Assembly (NCBI GenBank): GCA_032164295.1 | Contig: JAJHTX010000009.1 | Coordinates: 1,426,001 to 1,490,000 of the forward strand | Reading direction: 5' to 3' | Length of the DNA: 64,000 bases | Source of the DNA: Inonotus obliquus | Lineage: Eukaryota; Basidiomycota; Agaricomycetes; Hymenochaetales; Hymenochaetaceae | Shown here: positions 43,101-56,840 of the stretch, piece by piece | Layout: every line of letters starts with the position of its first letter | Position numbering within the stretch: position 1 is the first letter of the stretch | Notes under the pieces: generated by a model | Seen by the model: only the letters and a program-made list of their open reading frames with translations | Told to the model about the DNA's origin: nothing | Database searches by the model: none | Translations under genes and position numbers: made by a program

Positions 43101-43188
43101 AGACGGATTGAGTTAACAAAGGCGGGGTAATGAGGATAGGGAAGGCGGCTCAAAGATCGAAATCAAAACAACAACGGAATGGAAATTA
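37142..43188. other. Gene-poor stretch, 6 kb
   Basis: No frame reaches 160 codons, and none shows a domain, codon bias or plausible intron chain that I can recognise. I found no terminal repeats, RT or transposase motifs and no tRNA. It might be heavily decayed mobile DNA, long regulatory sequence or non-coding transcripts. Confidence 0.5.
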
Positions 43189-44974
43189 TCAAGCCTTAGC
43201 AGCAAAAACACGGCGTGTATGCTTTCCCGCCCGTCTTCGTTCACTAACAGGGAAGTAAGCATTCCCTGTAAACCCCTCCGAGAAGCTTGGATCAGCGTTG
43301 GGATGTGCATTCCTACTGGGTGAGGGACTTGGATAGGCTTCACGACCCCTCTCCTGTCTGCTCTCTCCTCTCACTCGCTCGCGTTCTCGAGCGTAAGGGT
43401 CTGGCATATATGCCGGTCGAGCATGAGAAGGCGGGGAAACTGAATAGCTTTGTTGATGAGGAGGCGGATGGGGTGGTGGATGCTGAGCTGGAGGAGGTAC
43501 TGCGCTGTACGCTGGGTGGACAGGATTCACTGGTTGAGCCTGAGTTGGAGGTCCGGAAGGCGGAGGGATTGGATCGAGATGGGAAGGGGGCTGAACACTG
43601 TATGAAGGAGTACCCCTTGATGCAACAACTGGGGGTGGAGGAGGTGGTGGATGCGTGTACGAACCACGCATGTGAGCAGGAGCAGGTTGTGAATGAGGGT
43701 GCGGAGGTGGAGGAGGGGGCGGTGAAGAATGTGTATATGTATATTGCTGATGCTGTTGTTGAGGTGCCGGGACACCTCCCGGTAAAGGTTGACTAGTTCC
43801 ATACGAGGAGCCTCTCGAGTTCACGTGTCCTTGTCCTTGATGCATGTGCATAGGAGGAGGCGAAGACTGCACAGGTCCATGTTGTGGGGCCGAAGGGGGA
43901 GCCACATAAGTATGTCCACTCATGAGCGGCGTGCTGACAGAATGCATCCTATCTTCACCATCCATAACCCGCCCCCTTTCACGATCTCTCACCGGTTCTC
44001 TATCCCGCGGTGGTGGCGGAGGAGGTTGGCGATAAGGGGGTTGTGATTGTACGAGGGTGAGGAAAGGCTGCGGGGGTTGAGGCTGAGACGCAGAGTGAGA
44101 CCGGGAGTGGGAGGGCTGACTTGAAGCACCAGTTGGGGGAGGGCTGGTGTGGAAAGGTGAAGAGGATGCAACCGCTGTCGGTATCGAAGAAAGAGGCCCG
44201 GAGTGAGAAACAGGGGGTGAACGCTTTGCACCTATTGCTTCTCCTTCTCCGTCACTTTCTCTTTCCCTTTTCATCCCCGTCGAACTCGCGCCTGATCCAG
44301 AACCACTACTCCCACTCCCACTGGGTCCGATTCCAAGAATCTCCTCCCTCTTCAACCTCTGAATTTCCTTCCCCTCTCTTGCGAAGAACTTCCGCTCCTC
44401 ACTAATGAACCAGCCACTGGTGGGTATTGTGACTGGCACGGGAGCATTGGGTGTGGGTGAGCCAGAACCGGATGCAGAATTAGATGGCGCCGCATATTTT
44501 GGTGGCCAATTCGGAGAGGGAGCAGGGAAAAACGACATGAGCTCATGACCCGTCGGCGGAGGGGGTAAACCAGCACGACGCAATGGAGGAGCTGCGTCTA
44601 TCTCTGTATGCACGCACAGCGAATCGTCCCGTTAAGTCGATGGTAGAAATGGGAAAGCAGATCTGTGGACCTAACGTACCTCGAACTCCGGCTGGAGGCG
44701 ACCAGGGTCTCGGTAGCCCATTCGGGCTGGTAGGGGACAGGCTAAGAGACGGAAGCGCTTGTGTCTCCTGATGCAGAGTATGCATAGTCTGCATCGGAGG
44801 CACACGCGCCGCACTAGGTGTCGCTACGTCTGCACCATAGCCAGAAGGCGGCGGCGGGGAAGGTGACACTGAGTGGTGTTGGGGGACCGAGTCCAGGCGA
44901 ACTGGACGCAAGCGGTAACCGGATGATGATGGCGTCTGCGAATGCATCGCGGAGTACGAAGGGGAAGCGGACAT
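43189..44974 (-). CDS. Pro/Ser/His-rich low-complexity protein (569 aa, 2 exons)
   Basis: Exons 44974-44680 and 44603-43189 join with split codon G/AG. The N-terminus is SGYRLRPVRLDS in Ser/Pro sequence. A short ordered segment lies at about residues 115-190: GHELMSFFPAPSP, NWPPKYAAP, then TSGWFISEERKFFAREGKEIQRLKREEILG, a predicted helix that is the likeliest conserved core. The remaining 350 residues are poly-Pro, Gln and His rich (PPPPPPHPHSQPAP types) with a basic RERERVRGESRQERGRE patch near the C-terminus and a final RRAGKHTRRVFAAKA. A nuclear scaffold or transcription-related role would suit such composition, but no family is recognised. Confidence 0.72.
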
Positions 44975-47900
44975 AGTACCTGGAAGAGAGGGGGGAAGGA
45001 CGATTGCGATCCCTGAGTGGTTGTTGTCTTTATAGCTGGATACCCGGAATAATATAAAACGAGAGAGAATATTTGAGAGAAAGGCTGTCCCCTAAAAAGG
45101 AAAGGAGGATGAGAATGAATGTGATCGTCGACCCTGATTGTAACGTTATGCACTGCACGGAGAAAAAGGAGAAGAGATCTCAGGAGATGCAAGATGCAGA
45201 TTTAGATGGAATAGTGAGATGATGGCGGAAGTTTACTTACAATTTCACTTTAACGCCTCTTTACGGACTTGTCCGCCCAACCCAGAGCCACGGACACGAG
45301 TAGCAATGGAGACAGACACGCTGCCGCATTGTCCTTGTCTTGTGTCAGTCGCGCCCACCCACTTGAAGGCAGTCTCACCTTATCCTCCTCGGCCTCTCAT
45401 CAATACTACGCGCCTCGTGTACTCAAAGTCTACTCTATCGCTCTTCTCGTCTGCCTGCCGAGCGTGTGATCCCGTCCATCAGCGTCCGTCCGTTCCGTAT
45501 CGACACCGTGGCCTCGCATGCATCGTTTCGATGGTATAGTTTCCGAACACTCAGGAGTTAGGAGGTCAGGGCATCAGTGCCACTGTCCATACCCATGGCG
45601 CCCTTCGCGATGACGAGATCTGATCAAGACATCAGGTCGAATCAAGATGCACGCCGCATTCCGTAAGTGTATAATAATGGCATTGGCGATGCGAATGGAC
45701 GTACAGCATCAAGGTCAAGTCCGAAACCGAAAAAAACCTCCATACGTGGGTGGTGTCCGGGAAGAGAAGGAGGATCGAAGCGTAAGAACTTTATTCCTTT
45801 TCGGACATCTCCTTGGATATCCAAATTGGGAATGAACGTATCCGAGCCACATCTTCTCTTCTACATGTCACCTTCCCACCTTCTCATCTTCTCACCTTCT
45901 GGTCTAAATGGATTCACTTGATAATTTCCGGTACTTGGCTCTCTTTCTCCCTCTGCCCCCGCTCGCCGAGCCATTCACTTCCATAGTTGGCCAACCGTCT
46001 TCTCGACAAGCTCTTCTCCAACTTAAATCTTCGTCAACCGGCGTCACACCTTCCCCGCCTATCCACACTTTCCTACTTCTCGCCAACTACAGGATGCACT
46101 TTCAGGCTTCTTCTCTTCATTTCGTTACGACATCCAAAGCTTCTCCGATTAAAGTAGTCACTTCCCCTTCTCTCTTCTCGCAATCCGAGTCCAATTCTAG
46201 GCGGGAAAAAGCAGTTTCTATTATTATTGTGGCGAAATAACTAAGCTAATGCTAAAATGGTCCGTCGATGTCTAGGCGTGTCGTTACGTGCTCGTACAAA
46301 TGTGGGTTATCTTCGTGTGAGCGCGAGTACTCTACCGAGCCGAATGCGGCAAGACCTCTACTGGAGACCCGAGGTTCTATATAGTGGTAACTGATCGAGA
46401 TTATACTTCTTACACAGTTTGAGCACTACCGTATCTAGGGATTCAGGGCGCCACCAAGCCGTCATCCCCGCAACGTACATAAATTAATGCTTATTGTTTC
46501 TTTGAGCGCTGTGCGTATCAATTCCGCGTATGTCTATTCCTAGTCCAGACTAAAGCTTATATTGATGCCGACCTGATCCTTGATCTATTCAAGCGTAGAA
46601 ATGCATTGTCTTGCGGCATGCCGCAACAGAAAATAAACCCGTACCATACACACATTCAAGGTTTTCGATCGAGCGAATTTCATTTTTCACTTCGGTTCTG
46701 TCTCGAGCTGAGATGGGAGATTGTAGACATATCTCGTAAACCCGCCCGTTTGTGCACGACACAGAGCACGTAATACATAATGGATCGCGACAAAGACACG
46801 AGGCACGATGCGATCGACTTCCGACGAGAATCGATACTAAGTGAAAAGGGCAAAAGGGTTACTGCATTGTGCAAAGTAGGCTCATCAACTACCTCGTATC
46901 TCGTGGAACTTCCTCGTCTGACCTGATCGGTCTTTCAATATACTTCTATTCCTATTCTTCTCTGGCACTGAACACTGAGTTGCCATAATTCCATAATTCC
47001 ATGAAAAGCAGTCCCGCGTCGCACGGAACACCTTTCAGTTTATTTTCTCACTACACGAACTGTCGAGATCCAATCGCATGATGCATCTTTGAAAAGCGAA
47101 AAAGAATTGTTTCGTTTCTATTTTGAGGAGCGCGCCACGAAGGGAATTTTTCTCAGGTATGCCCATAACCAGGTTTATATTGCATTACACATTTTCAATA
47201 GGATTCACAAGTCCACAAGTTTTGACAGCTTAAAAGCTACTCTTGGAACGCCATATGTTCAACACACCGAAGACACCATTTCTTGGCCTCCTAATTTCAC
47301 TTAGCTTCCACTTCTAGGCTCTTGTGCATCCAAGCTCACCTGGGCATCACGGTACATCTATTCATCTATTACAACTTACAAGCACGCATTTCGTTCGGCA
47401 ATACACATACTTTCCGATTCTACACCGCGGCGAACTTGGAGCGCCGTATCGTGATTCTGTCACCTCAGCCCACCATACCCTCGCACCTTTTTTCAAATTT
47501 TTCTTTTGAATATGAATTACACATCTTCATTTTCAAATTCCAATGGAATTTAAAATGACCTCTATGAATTGAAGATTGAAGATGCTCTGTTTGGCGGACC
47601 GTGGCGGACCGATGCGAGTTGATTTCTCTCTTGATTCTTGAATCCGATGACGGCATTACGCTCAGGCTGGAACCAGACTCGGAAATCTTATTTTTTCGGA
47701 CTAAAAATAGATCGTGGATTATTTTGACCTGACTTGGTGGCAGAGACGACCATTTGACAAAGGACAAGCGACTGGCAACACCGGTGGACAGGTCGCGTCA
47801 AAGGCCAATAATAAGCTAGCTGGAACAGATGTGTACGCACGCTGCGAGTGTAGGATCAAGCAGTGCATCATGGCGTGGCAAATGATGTTGAATTGCTCTG

Positions 47901-50900
47901 CGCTAGGCGCGTATTTGACGCAAGCGATACGTATCTTTCATCGTTGCTATCCGTGCCGTGACAAGCCCGTCCGAGACGAGCTACTGGGTCACTACTCACT
48001 CGATCCGAGTCGGACTTTCATTGCGGTGACTGTTCTTCCCGCGCAGGCGATTATTGTGAAACGTTCAAGCGCGTCGTGACGTACGGTCAGTTGGCCACAC
48101 GTTTGAATTTGAGGTTCGATCTCTGGATGGCGTGTTCCGGGTGAATGTGAAGTGAAGTAGCAAAACTCTTTCTCGTGTCGTTTCCGCATTGTGGCGCATG
48201 TGACTTCAGCGTGTCTTTCATGCCTGCCCCTATTGAAATGGATGGACAGAAACGACATCATCAACACGACGAAACGCAACGCAACGCCTAACATGCAACG
48301 TCGTGCTAGTTTCCTCACGTGCCTGTGTCCGGCAAATCTCTCCTTCCTCTCCTTCTGCTCCATCTGTCTTGTAAATATGTGAACATATTGACTCCAGCTC
48401 CTTTCCTTCCAAACAACCAACTTGGCGAATATTGAACTCGAACTTCCTTGTCCTTCGACCTGATTGTGGCGATTCTGATCAATGATTCCATGATACCTGA
48501 TATCCGATCCGCGACCTGGACCGGGAGATACCACCGCATCAGATTACATCGAAACTTTTTCGCTTGCAGCTAGTGCTTGTCCATCCTGTCTCGTGGCTCA
48601 TGACTACTGCTCCCGAAATTGCATTCTCTCTTTCTTGTCTTCCAAGCCTTTTTTGAGTTCCTATCGACACAAGTAGTCTCATTTCAAAGAACAGAAGTGT
48701 AGAGGTGCTCACTTTTGGCTGAGGTCGAAGATCATGAGTTTGAGGGACGAGGCACAACCGCTTATTCCATATTTCCGCACTGCACTTTCCGGCTTCTGCC
48801 CTGTCTTCCTTACCGTTCTGATGATGACCGCCGAATTCCGTGAGCGTCTCAATTACTCCATATAAAAATCGGGCCACAACATAATGTATAGCCCAGTAAC
48901 TCGGCGAAGCTCGTCTTTCACGTTACCCGTTATCTCTGGATCAACTCACACTAGGTATTGTGCGCTATTTCCGCAATACTTTGTACTGTTGTCTTCATTC
49001 GAGGGTCTTTTTCACGATAGTAGCGCTGGTTGTTCGGGTCGCCTATAAGCCTTATCGATACAGATGTTACCAACGGTTTAATTCATGTCATAAGATTTGC
49101 TTCCGCATGGCGGCTCCCTCACCTTTGTCTGAGCTCGCGCATAAGCCAATTTCAATTTAATGATCTCCAGTAACAAAGCTGGAACTTACTAGGTTGGACC
49201 CTGCATCTGCCGATATACCCCCTTCATTCCGTTCTATTCGTGGCTGAATTGAGAATGAATGAATGCACAGTATAGCAAACGTTGTAATTCCGAGAGCCGC
49301 GCAGCTCCAGAGATTGATATTGCATAGAGTGAGGTCCAGATGCTCATACTTGGCCCCGGCCTGCACATGCGGCACACGGACGTCATTCTCTGTGCATGGT
49401 GTGCGTTGAGTCGAGACCCCATTGCCTCTGCATGCCGCTTATTCGCTCCTTCCAATTTGGGTAACGAGCTCTCGACTCCATAGTGGGCAGCCGCCAGCAT
49501 AATATGTTTTCGCACCTCGCGTGAGCCTCTGAGCTCTTCGCCTCATGCCATGGAACGTCCTAGTATCGCTATCCCGCCGGCCTCCCACGCCGAAATCCTG
49601 GAGCCGTCGAGTTCAGACTTTTCGTTCAATCGTCTAGGCTCACCCTGACCAGACTCGCTCGGCGCGTGCCGAATTCTGGACGGAGGGAGACTTCTCAAAG
49701 TATCCATGTTTCGTCCCGCAAACCCGAACAATTGGATACTCTGGAAGGTATATTGCAGGGGTGGTGTTCCCGATAGGTAATGCAAAGGGAGGAACGGAAG
49801 CAATTGAATTTATATCCCTAGCCTTCTTTCAGCAAGGTCTCCCGTCCGGGTCTCTGGCTCCGTGCAATTCCGCTTGTCGTCCAACATGACTGACTCTGGC
49901 TGGGACTATGTTTTAGGCGCGAATATAATTGATATAATGTGCACTCGTCGATTAGTCGACATAATCGTCATCTGGCGAAATCCCATCAAGCCTTGTCAAG
50001 CCAACCCATCGCATGCTAACTCCGTCGTCCCTTGACAGAGATTGGTTAGGCATGGCTTCACTTGGGACAGCCTTCCTCGTCGATAAAACGCCGACCTGTC
50101 GGACCTTGTAAGCTGCCTCGAGTATTGATGAATAGAAGGATCGCTTGGAGGTATATACAACTGTTGTGGCGGGAAAAACCAGGGTAATCACTGTTACATT
50201 TCCTCATGCTTACTCTGCGGGATTGGATCAACTTCTCCCTTTCCAACTGCGTCTGAGCGAGGCATTTTCCGTGAATTCCCCTCTGGATCGCGACGAACGG
50301 AATGCTATGCCATTGGTTATGGTTGAGGATTCGGGCTTCGAATAGATGGCCGCTTTTCAAATTTGTTTGCCCACCTTTATCGAGATCTCCAAATGTTCTG
50401 AAGAGGTATCATACTAGTCGATCGATCCGATGTCCGCCATTAAATTCGAACACACTAAGACATACACTCGCATTGATTGAAGCCATGCAGCGGACAACTC
50501 GGGTGTCAAAACTGCGTCCAGGGACCTGGCCACAACTCGGAGTCGGTGCTTCGTAACACGTCTTAAGCCAACCTACTGAAACTGAGGTCTGAAGTGACTT
50601 CCTTCAATGAGATGCATCGCTTCTTCTATGGGTTACTTCGCTCCCGATTTTTGCGCAATTGGAGATGCAAGCAGAATGGCTCAGGCCAAGGTATTGATTC
50701 ACCATAAAAACGTCAACTGGTGTTCGTATGGATAATCAGATAAAACGCACCCTTTTCCAGAAGCCGCACCTCCGTCATTTCGGACAGCTGAATGTGTTCA
50801 GATGAGAACTGACCGTTCCACTTGAGATTGCACCCGGAGAAAGAAAGTCAAAGCTCTCGCCTCCATCGGAATGAAGCCGTGGCAATAAGACAGGAATCGC

Positions 50901-53900
50901 GTCCCTGAACATCCTCGGGTGGCACCGTTGGTCCACACGGTATCACGGTGGTGCATTGCACTCGGAATTTTCAACCTAGATTCAGGGTTCCTTATTCGAA
51001 ATTCACGAATTAATCCATGAAAGAAATCCATGGCTTTCAGTTGTTTATTTTTCAAGCAAGAAGATAGATGATGAGGGAGTAAAGTACGCACGTAGGCATA
51101 GGAGCTGTCCCCACGATATACGCACGTGATATTATTTCCGGAATTTGTTTTTTGGGTTCAACTTACAGGTAACCTCCTCATACTCGAAGGAAGATGAAAC
51201 TGAGGCAAGTACAGACTGTAATTATCACAACATCTAATTTAGCTATGGATACCCATGTAACGCACAGATTCGTACGGCTACGAAGACCGCCGGAGTTCAG
51301 TACTTGAAGACAGAGGGGCAGGCGTTCTGTGCCAAGACCTCAATTCTGTGAAACCGTTCGTCCTGACCGGTGATCAGTGGATTCATGGACTGCAGGTCCT
51401 TAATTCGACGAGCCACTGGAAAGGGATCAGCGCAATGATTTCTGCGAGAAAGTAAGTAAGCGAGCGAGCTTCTTTGGTGATCCCCGTCGCTTGTTGATAG
51501 ACCAGCAGCCCGGAATCCAGTGATACGCAGATGTGGCGGGCATTTCCGTTCTCTCGTGCCGAATTTGTATTGGAACATGAAGACAAGGAAGTATTGCCCG
51601 GTACTTCTAGAGCCTCAAGCATCATGACTTGTTGGATAGCAGAGGTCTCGCAAAATCACGCTGTCCAACGGGGTTTGCTTTCTCTATGCTTCGTATACAT
51701 TCCGTGGACCCTTAATGACTCGTGTTGTCTTCAGAACCGCCCGGATACTGGATGTGCATGTCCCCGCACATGTAATATGTCAATTTGTGACAGTTCATGG
51801 CAGTGGATGAAGCCACTAGTCTCCTCGTGCACTCGTGAAACGCTCATTTTACCGTCGATGCGAATACGTACAGTGGTCCACTTGGAAGCCAGCAACGGAA
51901 TAGCGCCCAGGTTAGTACAACAATAGGTAGTAAAAGTGCATCAAGTTTCAGTGGAGACCGTTAAGTCCACCGATGCATCAGTTCGTTGTTCTCCGCAAGA
52001 ATAGGGCAACAAATCGCCATTCGGGAGTCCCATTCCTCCTTAAACAGCTTCCCCGCCCACAATGCTCCGCGCTTGATCGTACTCTAGAGGACGTAAGACG
52101 CTACAAATTCTTCGGCGGTCTCGAGCTGCGTGTTTGTTGTACAAACACGCCCTTGAGGCATTCCGATCAACCGGGTTTAAATGCTATCGATCTTTTTCCG
52201 TATCTGCAAACATTTCGGTCCGTCTAATCGAGATTCGGGATGCAATGGAATTAAGGCCAAAAAAGATGTGTTTCGGCTTCGCTTCAGCCGTCTCCACGAG
52301 GCTGGGTAATATTACAAATTTCGAGCCTGTCGTAGACAGACGGGTGAAAGAGTAGTGAGTGCTTAAAAGTGGAATCGCAACGGGCACTACCAGAGGTGTG
52401 ACCTTTTGGACCAACTTAACTGGCAGGTACGTCATGAACGGTAACTTGGGACGGATACATTCATTTCAGTTGCACACGAGGTCATAATCCGCGCTATATA
52501 ACTTCCTTGCCGCTCCTCTAGGAGCTATCCCATCGTGAAATGCCGCAGAGATAAATAGTATATCAAGCATCAGCTCCTTATCGTAGTCATCAGTGCATTG
52601 CCACATATTGGCGAACGAACTAACACTAACTCGTTACTAACGCATGCTTCCCACCACCAAGAACATCACAATTACTTTCTCATGTGTTGTGTCAATTCGT
52701 AAACAGCGGCGAACTCATCGACTTTGACTGCAGGAAGAATTTGTCCTGAAAAATGAGGCGCTAGGCTCATCGCGTTACATCTCGCATGATGCGTCCGGAA
52801 TCCTGTACGTACGTACTCCGCTCCGTTAATAAGCCCACATGCCCAAGACGATTTCGTAACTCGACAAGGCGGAGCATTGGACCGCTTCATCCGCATCCAA
52901 ATCACGCCTTTGTTTGAGGTTCAGTAATATCCAAAGTCAGAACGGTCCTGATGAAATATACAAGAAGGGGCCTCGGTCGGATGCGGGGCGTTAATAACCG
53001 TTATCGTGAACTGTCGGAAATTCAGAATACCGCTGGCAGTCTCTAAGTTGGTCTAAAGACTTGAGATATGTATATGGAACCGCCGCAAGGGTCTGCCGAA
53101 CGTTGCAAGCGCATGACAGGGAACTTTAAATAAAATTCGAGTCCGGTTCTTTCGTACTTCACAAGTCATTGGTCCCGAGAGTCCAGTGGCTAAATTTCTT
53201 TGTGGATCGCATTAGAAAGCTGCGTTTGGTTGACAGAACCGTATTAGAAAAAGCTGACTTCAAGCCTGATTCGAATTAGCTGAACTGGTGTAGGCCTGTT
53301 CGGTCAAGACCAATATAGCAGAGAACCGCTGAGAAGTCCGTTTCGGCAGCCGAGGTGCAAGAGTCAGCCAGTTCTATATGTAGATTGTATAAGCTCATAC
53401 TCACGGTTGCTACAATAGATTAGTGGGATGCATGAGTCACAAACGAGATAGCTGGTGGGAAGTATAGTATACATTGTAACGGTCGGAGAAAAACTCCAAC
53501 CATGCATAGATGTTCAGGTACAAATCTCAATACTCCCAGACGCCAGGTTCGTCAACCTTCCTGACCACAGAGAGAGAGAAAAGCCCCATAAGTTTGAGTA
53601 TTGTAAGCTGGCGATTTATAACGGAGCTGCGAAAGGAAAGTTTCCCCAGAGGCTAAGTCAGCTAAACTGGAATACGGTGCTAGAAGTAGGAAGACTGCAA
53701 GGTGGTCGCCAGATTCCTAATCCGCGGAGATGCTAACAATATGCTTCAACAAACCATATTCGAGATGATGCAATGTGCATCCAGAACTTTTGCTCAATAT
53801 CGTCAGATCTATAGCAGATATAGTTCGGCGAAGGAAGCACCCGATAATCGTTCGATTCAAAGCCGAGATTGCGCTGAGCGCTCTGAAGACGGATCATAAA

Positions 53901-55154
53901 CTTACCACATTCGGTTGGGTGGAACTCCCAAGTACGGCACGAAAGGAAGTCCGAGGTGGCTCTTGATCTCCCTAGTGGTATTGGAACCGAAGCAGAACTT
54001 GAAAGAACGGCATCTGTAATTTATTGTAGCAAGGAAGAAGTCAAACTTTCAATAGGTATTGCACCCATTGACTTCGTGCTGCCATAAGATGCTTTGACTG
54101 AGAAGTTCTTGCTTGAGCCTAAATAGTTTTAAGCATGCAACTATGCAGCTGAGTTCAATGAGTCTGACATGTACTTTACACGTACTTCGGTAGGCTCTCA
54201 ATCAGAATCAATCGTCCCTGACGAGACCTCATAGCGTACAAGGTTCAAGCAGTTATCCCCCATCAATCATGTGGCTCATACTGACAGACGCATCGTGATA
54301 CGCTGTCCAGTCCAGCGGCCCAAGTAAAACTACTCCACTCAATGAGATGATTGTGGTGAATTCAGTTGACGAAAACCATTGAGCCGAAAGACACCGAGCC
54401 GCGACAGTTACGGGGAATCGAGTAATCCGTTTGATTTTTCTGCTCCCGCGCTTCTTAATATACCTTGAGTAGCATGCAGCCGCAAAGTTTGAAGAGCGCT
54501 GATTAGGGAGTCCGGCCGTCACCATCAAATAGGAGATTGCTCGAGCGCCATGTGAAGGTTATGTGGCTTCGATGAACTATCGCGCGAGCAACGGATCTGT
54601 TTCATAGATGCGTATATATTACGGGCGAAAGGATAGAAATATTGTTTTTGATGATGGCGGACATGACGGATGCGGATGAGAAGTGTTGTTTGTCCATGTT
54701 TGACTACGGCTTCCGACTCGAAGTTCCCACGCTTGAGCCACGAGATTGTGAGAGCTTGTACCTCGTTTGGGTGAAGTCTCCTAGGCCTAAAATAGCCGCA
54801 ATGTGAACCTGAAGTAGGGATCATTAGTGACAGTCAGCTATACCGGGTAGGGCACAGTGTCCCAGCTTAGCATCAATCGAAATGCAAGTGAATAAATGCA
54901 CCTTTTGACAGCTAGAGCAATGCAGTGTCCAGAGATCAAACCAGAAGATTGTATCAAAATCATCGACTCCATGGTTTGCGGGAGTAAGGGACCAGAAATG
55001 GAGCAACGTAATGATGGTCGTTGTGATTAATGCAATAGAGCTTACGATCAGAACTCGGGTGCCTAAAATCAAATCAACACCTTGCTCTCTACAACCAAAT
55101 GATATTGGTATTTCTCCTCTCCGTGATCGCAAACAAAATTTTCTACCTAATATA
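44975..55154. other. Gene-poor stretch, 10 kb
   Basis: No frame above 180 codons is seen, and none has a recognisable motif. The ATG-led 110-codon frame at 45908-46240 and the 106-codon frame at 45219-45539 near the upstream side of the proline-rich gene are unsupported. Composition looks mixed, with stops frequent in all frames. I saw no terminal repeats, tRNA or rRNA. Confidence 0.5.
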
Positions 55155-56840
55155 TCATTTCTCTTCATCACACCTCTCATCCGAGTCCCACCTCATTTCT
55201 GTGATTCTCAACGCTTCCCGAAGGTTGAGCGATATCCTACTACCAACAATACAGAAACTCGCCTTGATGATAGGCGCGAATAAAGCAATCAAGGAGCTTC
55301 GATCAAACGGCAATGCGAGGCTGACTGATACGGCCGATACAGCGATCGCTGATGAGATCAAGAATTCAGAGTTGCAAAATAGTGATGAGAAGATACGGCC
55401 TTACCGAGCATGACGGTATAATAGACGAATCCATCTCGTACGAGGATCACAAAGAGATGCGTTCTCCGGACTGATGAAAATGAACATCAACTCTCAGTTC
55501 CTACTAACGCTGAGGTAAATGCAACTTACTGGCCCGTAGCGCGCGATACACCGTCAGGATAAAAATAATCGTATCAAATGCAATGATTGCCATATAACAT
55601 GGTATCGCATCCTTGGGATTAAATTTGATAAGGCCGCTCTCGCATCCCAGGAGTGTGGTGAATGTCGGGTCGAGTTTGTCTAGGTAACGTGAGCTCAGAT
55701 TCAGCCTTGACGCAGGGTGAATCATGGAGGAAACATGCATTTCATGTTAATGGTGACGTTGATCAATAACGAGAATAGAGTAATATCTGTTGCCTGGCAG
55801 AAAATGATGAGGAATAAGTAAGACAAAAGACAGCTTCTCTTGTAATGCTGACTTACCATGGCGGTTATCAACAGTACTATTATAATGATTCGACTTCTCT
55901 CCCACAGCGCAACTGTTCGCAGTATAATGACAGCTAGATATTTCTATGTTCAATAATGCGCTCGACTGAGAGAGATACGCAAGAAGGCGCGCTCACCTTG
56001 CAGTGGTAGTAAAAATAATAGGGCTCCCCTTGGTTCACAACGATTGAGAACGAGATCCCGTTTTGAATGTGTCAATGTGAATCTTACTTACCACGCAGTG
56101 AGATATGCCTCCACCTTACAGCTGTGGAAAATCAATCTCATAGTGAGCAGACATCAGCAAAGCACGCAAGAGTGCAAACAACTAACAACTGATGAGCCCG
56201 TCAGTAATCATATATGCATATATGTTACGGAATGTACTTACAGACTCGGAAGCCTCGAAATTCAATGAATCTACACCACTGAGTTCACGTTTTCTCAAAA
56301 GAGAGAATATCAAATAACTCACAGACTAAATAGATCAAGCTCTCAAACAGAACGGGCCATCTAGTCATGAAGAATAGTATTGAACCCTTCGAGCGTCGTG
56401 GACCCCAGAAGAGGATGAGCTACGGGATTATTCGCATCAGGTCGGTCGAAGGTCAGACTAAAATATGCTGGAATTACCTCCCTGTCAAAGCGCGGATCAA
56501 AATGAGTACAAAGGATCAAAGCCAAATAGTATGAAAGACGTACTCGGGGAGCGTCATTAGATTATCGTACAACATAACAACAAAAGCCGAAACTTCCATC
56601 ATTGAGTCAGACCCATTGCCTTATACCTTCAATGATTTTGTGCGCACCAACGACGTACTACAAAAATCACTCGGTTAACATTCGCCCATTCGTAACATGA
56701 AAAAATGACAACCAGAATATAGTACGCACTTTGACAGATTGCTGATCCCGCGCAACCTGGTGTAACAATCCCAGAGCCTCCGATGGCGGGACATCATTAA
56801 GCAAGCCCGTAGCCCTCACGGATGAGTTTAAGACATTCAT
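55155..56840 (-). CDS. DUF6533-like multi-pass membrane protein (multi-exon)
   Basis: Pieces on the minus strand follow, in order, the plan of the DUF6533 family, basidiomycete membrane proteins of unknown function with about seven transmembrane helices. They are MNVLNSSVRATGLLND at 56840, FVVMLYDNLMTLPE (domain signature), LILFWGPRRSKGSILFFMTRWP with FESLIYLVC, LAVIILRTVALWERSRIIIIVLLITAM, IPCYMAIIAFDTIIFILTVYRALRAS, VILVRDGFVYYTVML, and the final LIALFAPIIKASFCIVG with SRISLNLREA. Many are hydrophobic helices with charged ends. Introns are short and numerous, and not every exon edge could be fixed; one exon may be only 4 nt. Whether the gene is fully intact is open. It ends at 55155. Confidence 0.6.

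Noticed and set aside
43287..43796. 169-codon plus-strand frame inside the proline-rich gene
   Set aside because: It is the antisense of Pro/His-rich codons; the minus-strand frame has an ATG, a splice join and a longer span.
48105..48130. B-box-like ggttcgatctc
   Set aside because: The surrounding sequence does not form a T-stem or cloverleaf.
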